Of a stretch of 64,000 bases of DNA, positions 48,576 through 59,896 are shown piece after piece (position 1 is the first letter of the stretch; each line of letters begins with the position of its first letter). The position numbers and the translations under genes were made by a program. Where the stretch lies: contig NC_133156.1 of assembly GCF_040802235.1 (NCBI RefSeq), positions 29,035,343 to 29,099,342 on the forward strand, given 5' to 3'. The notes beneath the pieces are model-generated. The model was not told the origin of the DNA. It saw only the letters and a program-made list of their open reading frames with translations, and ran no database searches. This DNA is from Manis javanica. Its lineage: Eukaryota > Chordata > Mammalia > Pholidota > Manidae.

Positions 48576-48890
48576 CAAAAGATTTCTGGATGTATTCATT
48601 CAGCAGACACCTATTCAGTACTTACTGCATACCAGACACCATCCTTTATTTTCAATGTATTTCTAAAAGGCCTATTTGGCCGAAGTTCTTTCAGAGAACC
48701 TGGGAGCTTTCATGGCTTAGAAATACCTAATTCTCGCTGGGACCTTAAGTAAATTACATCTCTTTTGTGAGCCCAAGTTTTTTTAACTGTGGAAATGATA
48801 ATCCCTGTCCTACTTTCTAAAAAGGGCTCTGAAGATGCAGACAAGGTTATTAATGTGATAGTGTTTATAAAGTTTATGAATATTTGAGAG
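48575..48890. repeat. L2 end fragment followed by a MIR fragment
   Basis: CATTCAGCAGACACCTATTC and TACTGCATACCAGACACC match a minus-strand L2 3' end at about 48590-48650. GACCTTAAGTAAATTACATC, then TTAACTGTGGAAATGATAAT near 48740-48810 resembles a plus-strand MIR core. Confidence 0.5.
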
Positions 48891-49079
48891 GGTGGTCGAT
48901 ATTTAACCATAATTGAAGATGTCTTTACCTTTCAGATTGGTTTTTTTTTTTCAACAAAACCTGAAGTTGGTTCTTTATTAGCAAAATTTCAGGCCTTAGC
49001 CAAAGTATCTAAGGGAAAAGGAGACTCAAAAACTACAATCAGAAATGAAAGTAGGGACATTACTGTCAATTCTAGAGAA

Positions 49080-49245
49080 AGAAAAAGAATTAGTACAATG
49101 AACAACTGCATGCCGAAAAAGTGGATAACCCAGACAAAGTGGACAAATTCTTAGGAGCAAGGAACCTACCAAGCCTGACAAAGAAGAACATTGGAAATAC
49201 TTGAATCCATAACCAAAATTAAAAAATCGAAGTAGAACAGATTGA
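49080..49245 (+). mobile_element. L1 ORF2 fragment, plus strand
   Basis: The blocks AATGAACAACTGCATGCC, GACAAATTCTTAGGAGCAAG and AACCTACCAAGCCTGACAAA correspond to the ORF2 linker just before the reverse transcriptase. It is a short diverged fragment. Confidence 0.65.
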
Positions 49246-49329
49246 TGGTTGCAAGAGTTAGTGGGGGTGAGGGGGGGAAAATGGGTGAACTGTTATTTTT
49301 AGTTTAAATAAATCGAATGAATTTTTCAA

Positions 49330-49645
49330 AAAATCTAAGTATACATAAAATGAAATTTTTAAGTGGACCATTTTTAAGTGGACGATTCGGTGGCATTAAG
49401 TACATTCACACTGTCCTACAACCATCACCACACTGCAGCTTCAGAACTTCATCATCCCACACTGACGCTCTGTACCCATTAAACAGTAATTCCCACCCCA
49501 CCCCTGAGCCCCTAGTAATGTCTCTATTTTCTGTCTCTGAATTTGCCTGTTCTATGTGATACATAAATGGAATCATACAAAATTTGTCCTTTTCCATCTG
49601 GCTTATTTCACTTAATATTTTCTAGGTTCGTGTGTCAGAATCTCC
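49330..49645 (-). mobile_element. Ancient L1-type fragment
   Basis: Characteristic blocks are GGTGGCATTAAGTACATTCA, CAACCATCACCACACTGCAG, CTCTGTACCCATTAAACAGT and TCCATCTGGCTTATTTCACT, common in old mammalian L1 elements. Strand is assigned by pattern memory. Retroposon copy 2 is inserted at its right edge. Confidence 0.6.
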
Positions 49646-49650
49646 TTCCC

Positions 49651-51300
49651 TTTTTTTTTTTTGAGAGGGCATCTCTCATATTTATTGATCAAATGGTTAA
49701 CAACAATAAAATTCAGTATAGGGGGGTCAGTGCTCAATGTACAATCATTAATCCATCTCAAGCCTAATTCTCGTCAGTCTCCAATCTTCTGAAGCATAAT
49801 GAACAAGTTCTTACATGGTGAACGAATTCTTACATAGTGAATAAATTCTTACATGGTGAACAGTACAAGGGAATTCATCACAGAAACATTCGGTTTTGAT
49901 CACGGATTATGAACTATAAACAATCAGGTCAAATATGAATATTTGTTTGATTTTTATACTTGATTTATATGTTGATCCCACATTTCTCCCTTTATTATTA
50001 TTATTATTTTTATTTTTAATAAAATGCTGAAGTGGTAGGTAGATGCAAGATAAAGGTAGAAAACATAGTTTAGTGCTGTAAGAGGGCAAATGTAGATGAT
50101 CAGGTGTGTGCCTGTGGACTAAGTATTAATCCAAGCTAGACAAGGGCAGCAAAACATCCATGGATGCAGAAGATTTCTCTCAAAGCAGTGGGGGTGAGGT
50201 TCTGAGCCTCACCTCTGTTGATCCCCAATTTCTCACCTGATGGCCCCCCTGCGACTGTGCCTGTCTTAGGTTGTTCCTCCCTTGAGGAATCTTACTGGTC
50301 TCTGGCTAACCAGTCATCTTCCGGGGCCATACAGGGAAATGTAAAGTTGGTAAGTGAGAGAGAAGCCATATTGTTTGAAAAGGTTAGCTTTTTACTTTGC
50401 AGATTTATGCCCTGTGGCTTCTAAGCCCAGCACTTGTCTCGAGGTATCTTTACCACCTGGAGGAATTATGATACTCGGTAAATTCTATATGAGGCACGAA
50501 TTCTATTTAAGGGTTGTAATTAGGAAGGAAGAAGAAAAGCTATAGAGGTAGCATATGGAAGAAAGCATGGAAGGATTGATTATTTCTTTGACATATCTTC
50601 TTGTAGAGTACCTTAAGTATGTATAGGTTTTAAACTACTAACTAATTTGCACACACATATTAACATAATAGGAATACGGTGACATAAACAAAGCAAATCT
50701 ATAATTGCCATCCATCTCCAGTGAAGCCAAGAAAACCATTTAGGCACCCTAGGCATTTGTGAAAATTTGTCTATGATATGATGGATATTGTCCTACTGTA
50801 CTTGAACAGTCTGAGAGAAATCAGACAAATTAAAGCAGCCCATTTCTGGGATCTGTTCACATCCCATATGTTCTTTTAACCGTAGATAGTCTATAGTCAT
50901 AAGATTTTGGAGTGCTACAACTTGCACCCCTCCTAACTCCTGGTTGAGTTCCAACAGTACAGATCTGGTCAAATTCATTGTCTCACTGTATGCACATGCC
51001 AGCCTAGACATCTCCCTCCTCATTCCTATGACAAGTCCAGGAAATGGTGGGGTGGACACAGCCACAACCGCAGCATCGCCCGGATCCCTGTGGAGGCTTT
51101 TTGATGATCATCCCCCGGCACGAGTCTTCCAGGGAGTGCTGATGCCGGAAGCTCCTCCTCATATAATATCTTAGTTCATTTTCTGGGTATCCAAGCTAGG
51201 CCTTGATCTTCTGCATAGAAACAAACAGACCCTTTGCCCACACTTTGACATGCCCTCTATACCACTGTGCAGAACTCATTGGAGGTCAGCACACAGGGAC
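49651..51300 (-). mobile_element. Polyadenylated ERV 3'-end retroposon, copy 2
   Basis: On the minus strand this copy starts near 51300, reads through an env TM remnant (51065-about 50630) and LTR-like DNA, and ends with AATAAA (49681-49686, read in reverse) and a tail of 12 A (49651-49662 as T). It is about 300 bp longer at its 5' end than copy 1 and very similar over the shared 1.33 kb, including an (AAT)n tract (about 49995-50012). The right edge is approximate and no target duplication was found. Confidence 0.78.
50630..51065 (-). pseudogene. Retroviral env transmembrane-subunit remnant, copy 2
   Basis: The minus strand encodes a longer part of the same Env TM remnant as at 43717, from a hydrophobic N-terminal piece (PGLVIGMRREMSRLA) through ELNQELGGVQ and the helix that follows. 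The Cys motif reads CEQIPEMGC, keeping two of the expected three Cys. The first open part stops near 50793, after which the reading is interrupted. It is an old inactive copy. Confidence 0.65.
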
Positions 51301-51473
51301 TGCCTTGTTTTTTTTCTTTTTATTAAGAGAAAGGAATATTATCAGAAAAGAGTACCTCCATAGCTGATCATCTGACACCCTTTTCAAGTGATCAACATTA
51401 AGGATATTTAAAGCATGTGTTGATCTTTGATTTACCAATAGTTTTATTCTATCAAGGAGTAATTCCCCCATTC
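51301..51473. other. Short non-coding segment
   Basis: AT-rich sequence between retroposon copy 2 and the tail of L1-B; nothing recognised. Confidence 0.35.
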
Positions 51474-51838
51474 TTTCTTTCTTTCTTTTTTTTTTTTAAT
51501 CTTTAATCTACAATTACATGAAGAGTACTACGTTCACTATGCTCTCCCCTATATCAGGTCCCCCCTAACAATCACATTACGGTTACTGTCCATCAGCTTA
51601 GCAAAATGTTGTAGAATCCCCCCTACTTGGCCTCTCTGTGTTGTGCAGCCCACCCTCCCCTTTCTCCCTCCCCCCATGCATGCTAATCTTAATACCCCCT
51701 TCTTCTTCCCCCCCTTATCCCTCCCTGCCCACCCGTCCTCCCCAGTTCCTTTCCCTTTGGTACCTGTTAGTCCATTCTTGGGTTCTGTAATTCCGCTGCT
51801 GTTTTGTTCCTTCAGTTTTTCCTTTGTTCTTATACTCC

Positions 51839-54800
51839 TCAGATGAGTGAAATCATTTGATATTTCTCTTTCTCCGCTTGGCTTATTTCACTGAGCATAA
51901 TACTCTCCAGCTCCATCCATGTTGCTGCAAATGGTTGGATTTTTTCACTTCTTATGGCTGAATAGTATTCCATTGTGTATATGTACCACATCTTCTTTAT
52001 CCATTCATCTACCGATGGACATTTAGGTTGCTTCCAATTCTTGGCTATTGTAAATAGTGCTGCGATAAACATAGGGGTGCATCTGTCTTTCTCAAACTTG
52101 ATTGCTGTGTTCTTAGGGTAAATTCCTAGGAGTGGAATTCCTGGGTCAAATGGTAGGTCTGTTTTGAGCATTTTGATGAACCTCCATACTGCTTTCCACA
52201 ATGTTTGAACTAATTTACATTCCCACCAGCAGTGTAGGAGGGTTCCCCTTTCTCCACAGCCTTGCCAACATTTGTTGTTGTTTGTCTTTTGGATGGCAGC
52301 CATCCTTACTGGTGTGAGGTGATATCTCATTGTAGTTTTAATTTCCATTTCTCTGATAATTAGCGATGTGGAGCATCTTTTCATGTGTCTGTTGGCCATC
52401 TGTATATCTTTTTTGGAGAACTGTCTGTTCAGTTCCTCTGCCCATTCTTTAATTGGGTTATTTGTTTTTTGTTTGTTGAGGCGTGTGAGCTCTTTATATA
52501 TTTTGGACGTCAGGCCTTTCTCGGATCTGTCATTTACAAATATATTCTCCCATACTGTAGGGGTCCTTTTTGTTCTATTGATGGTGTCTTTTGCTGCACA
52601 GAAACTTTTCAGCTTAATATAGTTCCACTTGTTCAATTTTACTGTTGTTTTCCTTGCCCAGGGAGATATGTTTAAGAAGAGGTCACTGATGTTTATCTCT
52701 AAAAGGTTTTTGCCTATGTTTTTTTCTAAGAGTTTTATGGTTTCATGACTTACATTCAGTTCTTTGATCCATTTTGAATTTACTTTTGTGTATGGGGTTA
52801 GACAATGGTCCAGTTTCATTCTCCTACATGTAGCTGTCCAGTTTTGCCAGCACCATCTGTTGAAGAGACTGTTATTTCGCCATTGTATGTCCATGGCTCC
52901 TTTATCAAATATTAATTGACCATAAATGTTTGGGTTAATTTCTGGAGTCTCTAATCTGTTCCACTGGTCTGTGGCTCTCCTCTTGTGCCAGTACCAAATT
53001 GTCTTGATTACTATGGCTTTGTAGTAGAGCTTGAAGTTGGGGAGTGAGATCCCCCGTACTTTATTCTTCTTTTTCAGGATTGCTTTGGCTATTCGGGGTC
53101 TTTGGTGTTTCCATATGAATTTTTGAATTATTTGTTCCAATTCATTGAATAATGTTGCTGGTAATTTGAGAGGGATTGCATCAAATCTGTATATTGCTTT
53201 GGGCAGGATGGTCATTTTGACGATATTAATTCTTCCTAGCCATGAGCATGGGATGACTTTCCATTTGTTAGTGTCCCCTTTAATTTCTCTTAGGAGTGAC
53301 TTGTAGTTTTCAGGGTATAGGTCTTTCACTTCTTTGGTTAGGTTTATTCCTAGGTATTTTATTCTTTTTGATGCAATGGTGAATGGAATTGTTTTCCTGA
53401 TTTCTCTTTCTATTGGTTTATTGTTAGTGTATGGGAAAGCTACAGATTTCTGTGTGTTAATTTTGTATCCTGCAACTTTGCTGTATTCCGATATCAGTTC
53501 TAGTAGTTTTGGAGTGGAGTCTCTAGGGTTTTTTATGTACAATATCATATCATCTGCAAATAGTGACAGTTTAACTTCTACTTTACCAACCTGGATTCCT
53601 TGTATTTCTTTGTTTTGTCTGATTGCTGTGGCTAGGACATCTAGTACTACGTTAAATAACAGTGGGGAGAGTTGGCATCCCTGTCTGGTTCCCAATCTCA
53701 GAGGAAATGCTTTCAGCTTCTTGATGTTCAGTATAATGTTGGCTGTTGGTTTATCATATATGGCCTTTATTATGTTGAGGTACTTGCCCTCTATACCCAT
53801 TTTGCTGAGAGTTTTTATCATGAATGAATGTTGAATTTTGTCAAATGCTTTTTCAGCATCTATGGAGATGATCATGTGGTTTTTGTCTTTCTTTTTGTTG
53901 ATGTGGTGGATGATGTTGATGGATTTTTGAATGTTGTACCATCCTTGCATCCCTGGGATGAATCCCACTTGGTCATATGTATGATCCTTTAGATAGACTG
54001 TTGAAATCTGTTTACTAATATTTTATTGAGTATTTTTGCATCTACATTCATTAGGGATATTGGTCTGTAATTTTCTTTTTTGGTGGGGTCTTTGCCTGGT
54101 TTTCTTATTAGGGTGATGTTGGCTTCATAGAATGAGTTTGGGAGTATTCCCTCTTCTTCTATTTTTTGGAACACTTTAAGGAGAGTGGGTATTATGTCTT
54201 CTCTGTGTGTCTGATAAAATTCCGAGGTAAATCCGTCCGGCCCCGGGGTTTTGTTCTTGGGTAGTTTTTTGATTACCGTTTCAATTTCTTTGCTCGTAAT
54301 TGGTTTGTTTAACTTTGTGTTTCTTCCTTGGTCAGTCTTGGGAGGTTGTATTTTTCTAGGAAGTTGTCCATTTCTTCTAGGTTTTCCAGCTTGTTGACAT
54401 ATAGGTTTTCATAGTAGTCTTTAATAATTCTTTGTATTTCTGTGGAGTCTGTCGTGATTTTTCCATTCTCATTTCTGATTCTGTTGATTTGTGTTGATTC
54501 TCTTTTTCTCTTAATAAGTTTGGCTGGAGGCTTTTCTATTTTGTTTATTTTCTCAAAGAACCAGCTCTTGGTTTTGTTGATTTTTGCTATTGTTTTATTC
54601 TTCTCAATTTTGTTTATTTCTTCTCTGATCTTTATTATGTCCCTCCTTCTACTGACTTTAGGCCTCATTTGTTCTTCTTTTTCCAGTTTCGATAATTGTG
54701 ATGTTAGACTATTCTTTTGGGATTGTTCTTCCTTCTTCAAGTGTGCCTGGATTGCTATGTACTTTCCTCTTAAGACTGCATTCGCTGCGTCCCAGAGAAG

Positions 54801-55674
54801 TTGGGGCTTTGTGTTGTTGTTGTCATTTGTTTCTATATATTCCTTGATCTCTATTTTGATTTGTTCGTTGATCCATTGATTATTTAGAAGCATGTTGTGA
54901 AGCCTCCATATGTTTGTGAGCCTTTTTTTTTCTTTGTATAATTTCTTTCTCGTTTTATACCTTTGTGGTCTGAAAAGTTGGTTGGTAGAATATCAATATT
55001 TTGGAATTTACTGAGGCTCTTTTTGTGAGCTAGTATGTGGTCTATTTTGGAGAATGTTCCATGTGCACTTGAGAAGAATGTATATCCTGTTGCTTTTGGA
55101 TGTAGAGTTCTATAGATGTCTATTAGGTCCATCTGTTCTAGTGTGTTGTTCAGTGCCTCTGTGTCCTTACTTATTTTCTGCCCGGTGGATCTATCTTTTG
55201 GGGTGAGTTGTGTGTTGAAGTCTCCTAAAATGAATGCATTGCAGTCTATCTCCCTCTTTAGTTCTGTTAGTATTTGCTTCACATATGCTGGTGCTCCTGT
55301 GTTGGGTGCATATATATTTAGAATGGTTATATCCTCTTGTTGGACTGAGCACTTTATCATTATGTAGTGTCCTTCTTTATCTCTTTATACTTTGTTTTGA
55401 AGTCTATTTTGTCTGATATTAGTACTGCAACCCCTGCTTTCTTCTCACTGTTGTTTACCTGAAATATGTTTTTCCATCCCTTGACTTTTAGTCTGTGCAT
55501 GTCTTTGGGTTTGAGGTGAGTTTCTTGTAAGCAGCATATAGATGGGTGTTGCTTTTTTATCCATTCTATTACTCTTTGTCTTTTGATTGGTGCATTCAGT
55601 CCATTTACATTTAGGGTGACTATTGAGAGATATGTACTTATTGCCATTTCACGCTTTAGATTCATGGTTACCAA
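51839..55674 (-). pseudogene. L1-B ORF2, frameshifted, with a 709-codon intact 3' part
   Basis: The start at 55672-55674 opens the endonuclease (LSIVTLNVNGLNAPIK, then QETH). The frame breaks near 55360, again near 54890, near 54308, and between 54174 and 53968. From 53968 to 51839 a 709-codon frame is uninterrupted. It begins [11 protein letters not shown] inside the reverse transcriptase fingers, contains [12 protein letters not shown], and ends with the Cys-rich C-terminal region ([18 protein letters not shown]) and the [20 protein letters not shown] block. The endonuclease and the first reverse transcriptase motifs are in other frames, so no working ORF2 protein is expected. Confidence 0.94.
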
Positions 55675-55842
55675 AGGTTCAAGGTTAGCCTCTTTAGTAT
55701 CTTTCTGCCTAACTTAGCTCACTTATTGAGCTGTTATACACCCTGTCTAGAGATTCTTTTCTTCTCTCCCTTCTTATTCCTCCTCCTCCATTCTTCATAT
55801 GTTGGGTGTTTTGTTCTGTGCTCTTTCCAGGAGTGCTCCCAT

Positions 55843-56631
55843 CTAGAGCAGTCCCTGTAGGATGCCCTGTAGAGGTGGTTTGTGGGAAGCAAATTCCCTC
55901 AGCTTTTGCTTGTCTGGAAATTGTTTAATCCCACCATCATATTTAAATGATGGTTGTGCTGGATACAGTATCCTTCGTTCAATGCCCTTCTGTTTCATTG
56001 CATTAAGTATATCATGCCATTCTCTTCTGGCCTGTTGGGTTTCTGTCGAGAAGTCTGATGTTAGCCTGATGGGTTTTCCTTTATAGGTGACCTTTCTCTC
56101 TCTAGCTGCCTTTAAAACTCTTTCCTTGTCCTTGATCCTTTCTATTTTAATTACTATGTGTCTTGGTGTTGTTCTCCTTGGATCCTTTCTGTTGGGGGTT
56201 CTGTGTATTTCCATGGTCTGTTCGATTATTTCCTCCCCCAGTTTGGGGAAGTTTTCAGCAATTATTTCTTCCAAGACACTTTCCGTCCCTTTTCCTCTCT
56301 CTTCTTCTTCTGGTACTGTTATAATATGGATATTGTTCCTTTTCGATTGGTCACACAGTTCTCTTAATATTGTTTCATTCCTGGAGATCCTTTTATCTCT
56401 CTCTATGTCAGCTTCTATGCGTTTCTCTTCTCCGGTTTCTATTCCTTCAATGGCCTCTTGCATCTTATCCTTTCTGCTTATAAATCTTTCCAGGGTTTGT
56501 TTCACTTCTGTGATCTTCTTCCTGACATCTGTGATCTCCCTCCAAACTTCATCCCATTGCTCTTGCATTTTTCTCTGCATCTCATCCCGTTGCTCTTGCA
56601 TTTTTCTCTGCATCTCTGTCAGCATGTTCAT
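55843..56631 (-). CDS. L1-B ORF1 protein (RNA-binding chaperone)
   Basis: This open frame has 262 codons from the first ATG. It has an N-terminal coiled coil (EMQRKMQEQ repeats, then ITDVRKKITEVKQTLERF), a central RRM-like core around IHIITVPEEEERGKG, and a C-terminal domain with HRTPNRKDPRR and RHIVIKIERIKDKERVL. It is longer at the C-terminus than L1-A ORF1 and shorter than the roughly 338 residues of human ORF1p. The same frame stays open upstream of the ATG without another ATG that I could see. The coding integrity suggests a recent copy. Confidence 0.88.
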   Translation of the reverse strand: MNMLTEMQRKMQEQRDEMQRKMQEQWDEVWREITDVRKKITEVKQTLERFISRKDKMQEAIEGIETGEEKRIEADIERDKRISRNETILRELCDQSKRNNIHIITVPEEEERGKGTESVLEEIIAENFPKLGEEIIEQTMEIHRTPNRKDPRRTTPRHIVIKIERIKDKERVLKAARERKVTYKGKPIRLTSDFSTETQQARREWHDILNAMKQKGIERRILYPAQPSFKYDGGIKQFPDKQKLREFASHKPPLQGILQGLL

Positions 56632-57240
56632 TATTTTTATTTTGAATTCTTTTTCAGGAGGATTGATTACGTCTGTATCTTTCTCAGGTGTTGTCTCTGT
56701 GATCTTTGTCTGCCTGTAGTTTTGAGTTTTCTTGTTGATAGAGATAGTTTGCAGAGCTGGTACGAGTGACAGCTGGAAGAGCTTCCCTTCTTGTTGGTTT
56801 GTGGCCTGCCTCTCCTGGGAGAATAGGTACCTCTAGTGGCTTGTGCTGGGCAGTGTTGGCCTCAGGCACCCGCTCACCAGTCCTGCCACCCTGTTTCCCT
56901 AGTATCCCGGGCCCCACACATGCACTGTCTCTGCGCTCTGGTCTGGATTGCTGGGAATGGGTGTTCAGCAGTCCTGGGCTCCTTCTCCCTCCCTGCTGAC
57001 TTCTCTCCACTCACCAGGAGCTGGGGGGAGGGGTGCTCGGGTACCGCCGGGCCGAGGTTTGTATCTTACCCCCTTCACGAGGCACTGGGTTCTCGCAGGT
57101 GTGGATGTGGTCTGGATGTTGTCCTGTGTCCTCTGGTCTCTATCTTAGGAAGAGTTGTCTTTGTTATATTTTCATAGATAAATATGGTTTTTGGAGGAGA
57201 TTTCTGCTGCTCTACTCACGCCGCCCTTTTGGCTCCACCA

Positions 57241-59445
57241 CCAGGCCTTGCTTTTTTATCCATTCAAAGACAATAAATCTTTCAATTGTTGCATTCTGCT
57301 TTAGGGTGATTATCAATAGATGTGTACTTATTGCCATTGCATGCTTTAGATTTGTGATTACCAAAGGTTCATGGGTAACTTCTTTATTATCTGTCAGTTT
57401 AGCTTAGCTCACTTAGTATGCTATTACACACACAATCTAAAGGTTCTTTTTATTTTTCCTCTTTTTTCTTCCTCCTCCATTCTGTATGTATTAGGTATCA
57501 TATTCTGTACTCTTTGTCCATTCCTTGACTGACTTTGGGGGTAGTTGATTTGATTTTGCATCTGCTTAGTAATTAAGTGGTCTACTTTCTTTACTGTGGT
57601 TTTATTTCATCTGGTGACAGCTATTAACCTTAGGAACACTTCTGTTTATAGCGGTCCCTCCAAAATACAGTGTAGAGTGGGTTTGTGGGAGATAAATTCT
57701 CTCAGCGTTTGCTTATCTGGAAATCGTTTAATCCCTCCTGCAAATTTAAATGATAATTTTGTGTGGTAGTGTATTCTTGGGTTGAGGCCATTCTGCTTCA
57801 CTGTATTAAGTATATCATGCCACTCCCTTCTAGCATGTAAGGTTTCTTTTGAGAAGTCTGATGATAGGCTGATGGGTTTTCTTTGTGATCTTTTCTCTCT
57901 CTCTGGCTGTTTTTAATAATCTGACCTTATCCTTGATTTTTGCCATTTTAATTATTATATGTCTTGGTGTTGTCTTCCTTGGGTCCTTTGTGTTGGAGAT
58001 CTGTGCACCTCCATGGACTGAGAGACTATCTCCTTCCCCAGATTGGGGAATTTTTCAGCAATTACCTCCTCAAAGATACTTTCAATCCCTTTTTCCCTCT
58101 TCTTTGTCTGGTACCCCTATAAGGCAAATATTGTTCCATTTGGATTGGTCACATAGTTCTCTCAATATTCTGTCATTCCTATAGATCCTTTTTTTCTCTC
58201 TGTGCCTCATCTTCTTTGTATTCCTGTTCTCTAATTTCTGTTTCATTTACTGTCTCCTCTACTTCATCTGTTCTGCTTTTAATTCTCCACTGTATGTTTC
58301 ACTTCAGATATTGTATTCTTCAACATCTCATTCTTGAATTTGTCCTTGAGTTCTTGAATATTTTTCTGTAGCTCTGTGAGCTTGTTTATGATTTTTAGTT
58401 TTAAATCTCTTTCCAGGAAATTTGTGAGTTCAGTTTCACTTCTCCCTCTTTCTGGTGTTTGTGGGATTTTGGTTTGAATCAGGTTCCTTTGACATTTCAT
58501 GTTTGTAGGTGTCACCCTCTAGTGCCCAGAAGCTCTACTCTCTTGAGCTACTTGGCCCTTGGAGCGATGCTGTGGTTTGCAGGCAAGTGGCACTGGTGCC
58601 TGTTGGGAAGAAAGAACTCTCTTCTGCTTCCCCGCTGTTAGGCCTGTCTTCACTGCCAGGGCCAATAAGCTGAGTGTGCAGGGAGAAGCCTCTATGCTTT
58701 GTAGTTGTAGTTGCCATAGGCCTGGCCACCCTCTGGCTGGCTGGCGCAATGGCGGGTGCCTCCATTTTGTGATCTGGTGTTGGCCGGGAGGAAGGTGAAG
58801 AAGACTGCATAGCATGGTGGAGGGCCTCAGCTGCATAGTCAGCCAGGGGGATGGAGCACCTGAAGCTCCTGAAAGTTCCTAACCTGCTGGGCAGAGTGCA
58901 CCTGGACAATTTTGTCCACCTATCTTTTCTCCTGAGCAGCAAGCTCTGTGCAATCCTTGCCCCTTTAGCAGCCCTCTTGCTGTTAGGAAGTCTTTCAGAC
59001 TGCCTGCCTTTCTTTTTTCCCAGTGCAGCTGTTTGTGGATACATGTTTTCCACAAGTGGCTAGAATCTCAGTCTGTCCAAGTGTTCTGCCTGTCTTAGCT
59101 TTCCAACCCCACTAACCTGTAGAGCACCATGTAATGCAGGTGCTTGCTCCCAGAGCAGATCTGCAGGGCTGGGTGTTCAGCAGTCGTTGGTCTTCACCCC
59201 CTCCCTGCTCCATTTTTCTTCCTCCCTCCCCTGTGCTGGCGTGGGGGAAGGTCTCTGGTCCCTCTGTATCATGGCTTTGGTACATTACCCTTTTCCTTGA
59301 GATCTGCTGTTTTCCCCAGGTGTAGGCACTCTGTCACAGCTTTCTTTCCTGTTGCTCTTTTAGGATTAGATGTCTTTTCTATATTTTCATATTATATGTG
59401 GTTTTGGGAGGAGGTTTCTCTTTGACCTCTCATGCCACCATCTTT
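57241..59445 (-). mobile_element. 5' half of an older L1 (L1-C), minus strand
   Basis: The minus strand shows a 5' UTR (59445 to about 58540, terminus with AAGATGGTGGCATGAG), ORF1 remnants and the first bases of ORF2 up to 57241. There the similarity is cut by the 5' end of L1-B. An N-terminal ORF1 coiled coil survives as a 78-codon frame at 58515-58279 (LTELQKNIQELKDKFKNEML). ORF1 and ORF2 sequence is clearly more diverged than between L1-A and L1-B, so this is an older or different subfamily. Its 5' UTR is unlike that of the other two and holds no monomers. Confidence 0.87.
57700..58515 (-). pseudogene. L1-C ORF1 remnant
   Basis: Coding for the ORF1 coiled coil (58515-58279), an RRM-like region near 58150-58090 and a C-terminal domain (around 57990-57850, with the IMIKMAKIKDKVR-type block in frame pieces) can be followed, but stops and frameshifts interrupt it. 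Limits are approximate. Confidence 0.7.
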
Positions 59446-59896
59446 AAGCCTCTCTAGGAAATCTTTTATAATCTTGAGTGTGTTTCTTTATCAATAGTGA
59501 GGTAGTGTTGGTAGTTTTATATTTGTAGTTTGTGGCATCTCATTCACATTTGCATTGTGTCTGGGTTGATTAAAAAATCCATCGTTAATGGGCCTGAGAT
59601 AGCGTACAGTACAGTAAGACACTTGAAATAAGAGCAGTGGTCCTTCCCTGCCTTTCTCTTCTCACAGCCACTCTGGGCCTTGGTTTCACCTTTTTAATAA
59701 AGATGGATTTCATTTTGAGCAAAAGAACGAAATAGCCAAAGTACCAGTGGTCATTTGGAGAAACAAATTTGCTTTATTTTTTTTCTCTTGCAATGAACTG
59801 TTGACATTTCTGCTTGATTACATTTCCATTCTGCAGTTTAAAGATAAATGTGTTGAAGATTATTTTGGTCTTGCCTCCTTCCTTAACAAGTACTGT
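59446..59896. other. Non-coding stretch, nothing recognised
   Basis: Single-copy-looking DNA between two L1 pieces; no open frame of note. Confidence 0.4.

Larger units (their letters stand above)
51474..57240 (-). mobile_element. Nearly full-length L1 LINE (L1-B), minus strand
   Basis: The 5.8-kb element runs from a 5' end at about 57240 (GGTGGAGCCAAAAGGGCGGC on the minus strand) through the 5' UTR, ORF1 (56631-55843), ORF2 (55674-51839) and a 3' UTR. The tail is A12 followed by GAAAGAAAGAAAG (51474-51500 in reverse). ORF1 is open; ORF2 carries several frameshifts, so the copy cannot move autonomously. Its 5' UTR lacks the monomer array of L1-A. The 5' end abuts an older L1 (L1-C) of the same orientation. 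Confidence 0.95.

Noticed and set aside
51839-53968. A 709-codon reverse transcriptase frame as a possible domesticated gene
   Set aside because: It sits inside an otherwise normal L1 with matching 5' UTR, ORF1, 3' UTR and tail, and starts inside the reverse transcriptase domain. It is a frameshifted L1 ORF2.
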